This document shows positions 63,930 to 64,000 of a stretch of DNA of 64,000 nucleotides, one piece after another (the stretch's first letter is position 1; each line of letters starts with the position of its first letter). The notes beneath the pieces were generated by a model, which saw only the letters and a program-made list of their open reading frames with translations, did not search any database and was not told the origin of the DNA. This DNA comes from Streptomyces seoulensis. GTDB lineage: Bacteria; Actinomycetota; Actinomycetes; Streptomycetales; Streptomycetaceae. The translations under genes and the position numbers were made by a program. The DNA is taken from positions 4,377,001 to 4,441,000 of the forward strand of contig NZ_AP025667.1 in NCBI RefSeq assembly GCF_022846655.1, in the 5' to 3' direction.

Positions 63930-63966
63930 AACCAAGTACCACCAGTTTCCGGAGGGGTTGCGGCGC

Positions 63967-64000
63967 ATGGAGTTCCGGCAGTCGAACAAGCTCAGCGAGG
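63967..64000 (+). CDS. PLP-dependent aminotransferase, 5' end only (runs off window)
   Basis: Only 11 codons (M-E-F-R-Q-S-N-K-L-S-E). This opening is characteristic of the AlaA-type aminotransferases (alanine/valine), which in Streptomyces begin with this segment. GGAGGGG lies before the ATG. Divergent from the HxlR gene. Confidence 0.6.
   Translation, partial: MEFRQSNKLSE

Overview
The window looks like one contiguous stretch of a Streptomyces (or close relative) chromosome. It is very GC-rich with strong third-position G/C bias. It uses GTG starts freely and carries typical actinobacterial families: PucR, LLM/F420-type oxidoreductases, GluABCD, PcaL, RNase Sa and NIS siderophore synthetases. 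I see no rRNA, tRNA, CRISPR, IS element, integrase or plasmid origin. Function calls rest on recognising families and motifs by eye; no database search was possible.

Layout. 0-2.5 kb: a GntR/UTRA regulator, a ~680-bp gene-free stretch containing an intrinsic-terminator-like hairpin, and an RlmA-type 23S rRNA methyltransferase. 2.5-9.5 kb: macro-domain protein, phytoene-desaturase-like flavoprotein, inositol-monophosphatase-like phosphatase, gamma-glutamyltransferase, a secreted streptogrisin-type protease with a LacI-type operator in front, and a secreted protein. 9.5-18.4 kb: a hydantoin/pyrimidine (reductive pathway) catabolic locus, with NCS1 permease, LLM oxidoreductase, D-hydantoinase/dihydropyrimidinase, two N-carbamoyl-beta-alanine amidohydrolase paralogues, beta-alanine-type transaminase and a PucR regulator. 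18.5-29.8 kb: a hypothetical protein, a divergent XRE regulator/methionine aminopeptidase pair with almost no leader, a DUF998-type membrane protein, a ClpC-like unfoldase, a second gamma-glutamyltransferase, two hypotheticals and a secreted S15-like peptidase. 29.8-36.5 kb: the gluABCD glutamate ABC transporter, exonuclease III, an MBL hydrolase and a PcaL fusion of the beta-ketoadipate pathway. 36.5-41.6 kb: an overlapping SNF2 helicase/SWIM zinc-finger gene pair. 41.7-48.5 kb: a sugar ABC transporter with ROK kinase, GntR regulator and Gfo/Idh/MocA dehydrogenase. 48.5-55 kb: RNase Sa homologue, RibD-like reductase, then allantoicase, allantoinase, a MocA-like nucleotidyltransferase and malate synthase. 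55-64 kb: SelT/W/H protein, orphan HipA-like kinase, small membrane proteins, a frameshifted YdeI-type gene, a divergent pair of NIS siderophore synthetases, a VWA/membrane pair, an HxlR regulator and the first codons of an aminotransferase.

How it fits together. Two nitrogen-scavenging modules stand out. The hydantoinase locus would take hydantoins or dihydrouracil through N-carbamoyl-beta-alanine to beta-alanine and a semialdehyde. The allantoin module converts allantoin to allantoate and ureidoglycolate, with malate synthase ready to capture glyoxylate. The sugar module appears to be controlled by its GntR protein through a shared TGTCC-N-GACA element found on both sides of gntR, and its dehydrogenase carries a rare TTA (bldA-dependent) codon. 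The most interesting leads are the flavin/F420-type oxidoreductase sitting where a dihydropyrimidine dehydrogenase would be expected, the Ser-to-Cys change in the PcaL nucleophile elbow, the divergent leaderless map/XRE promoter, the G8 frameshift, and the SWIM/SNF2 pair.
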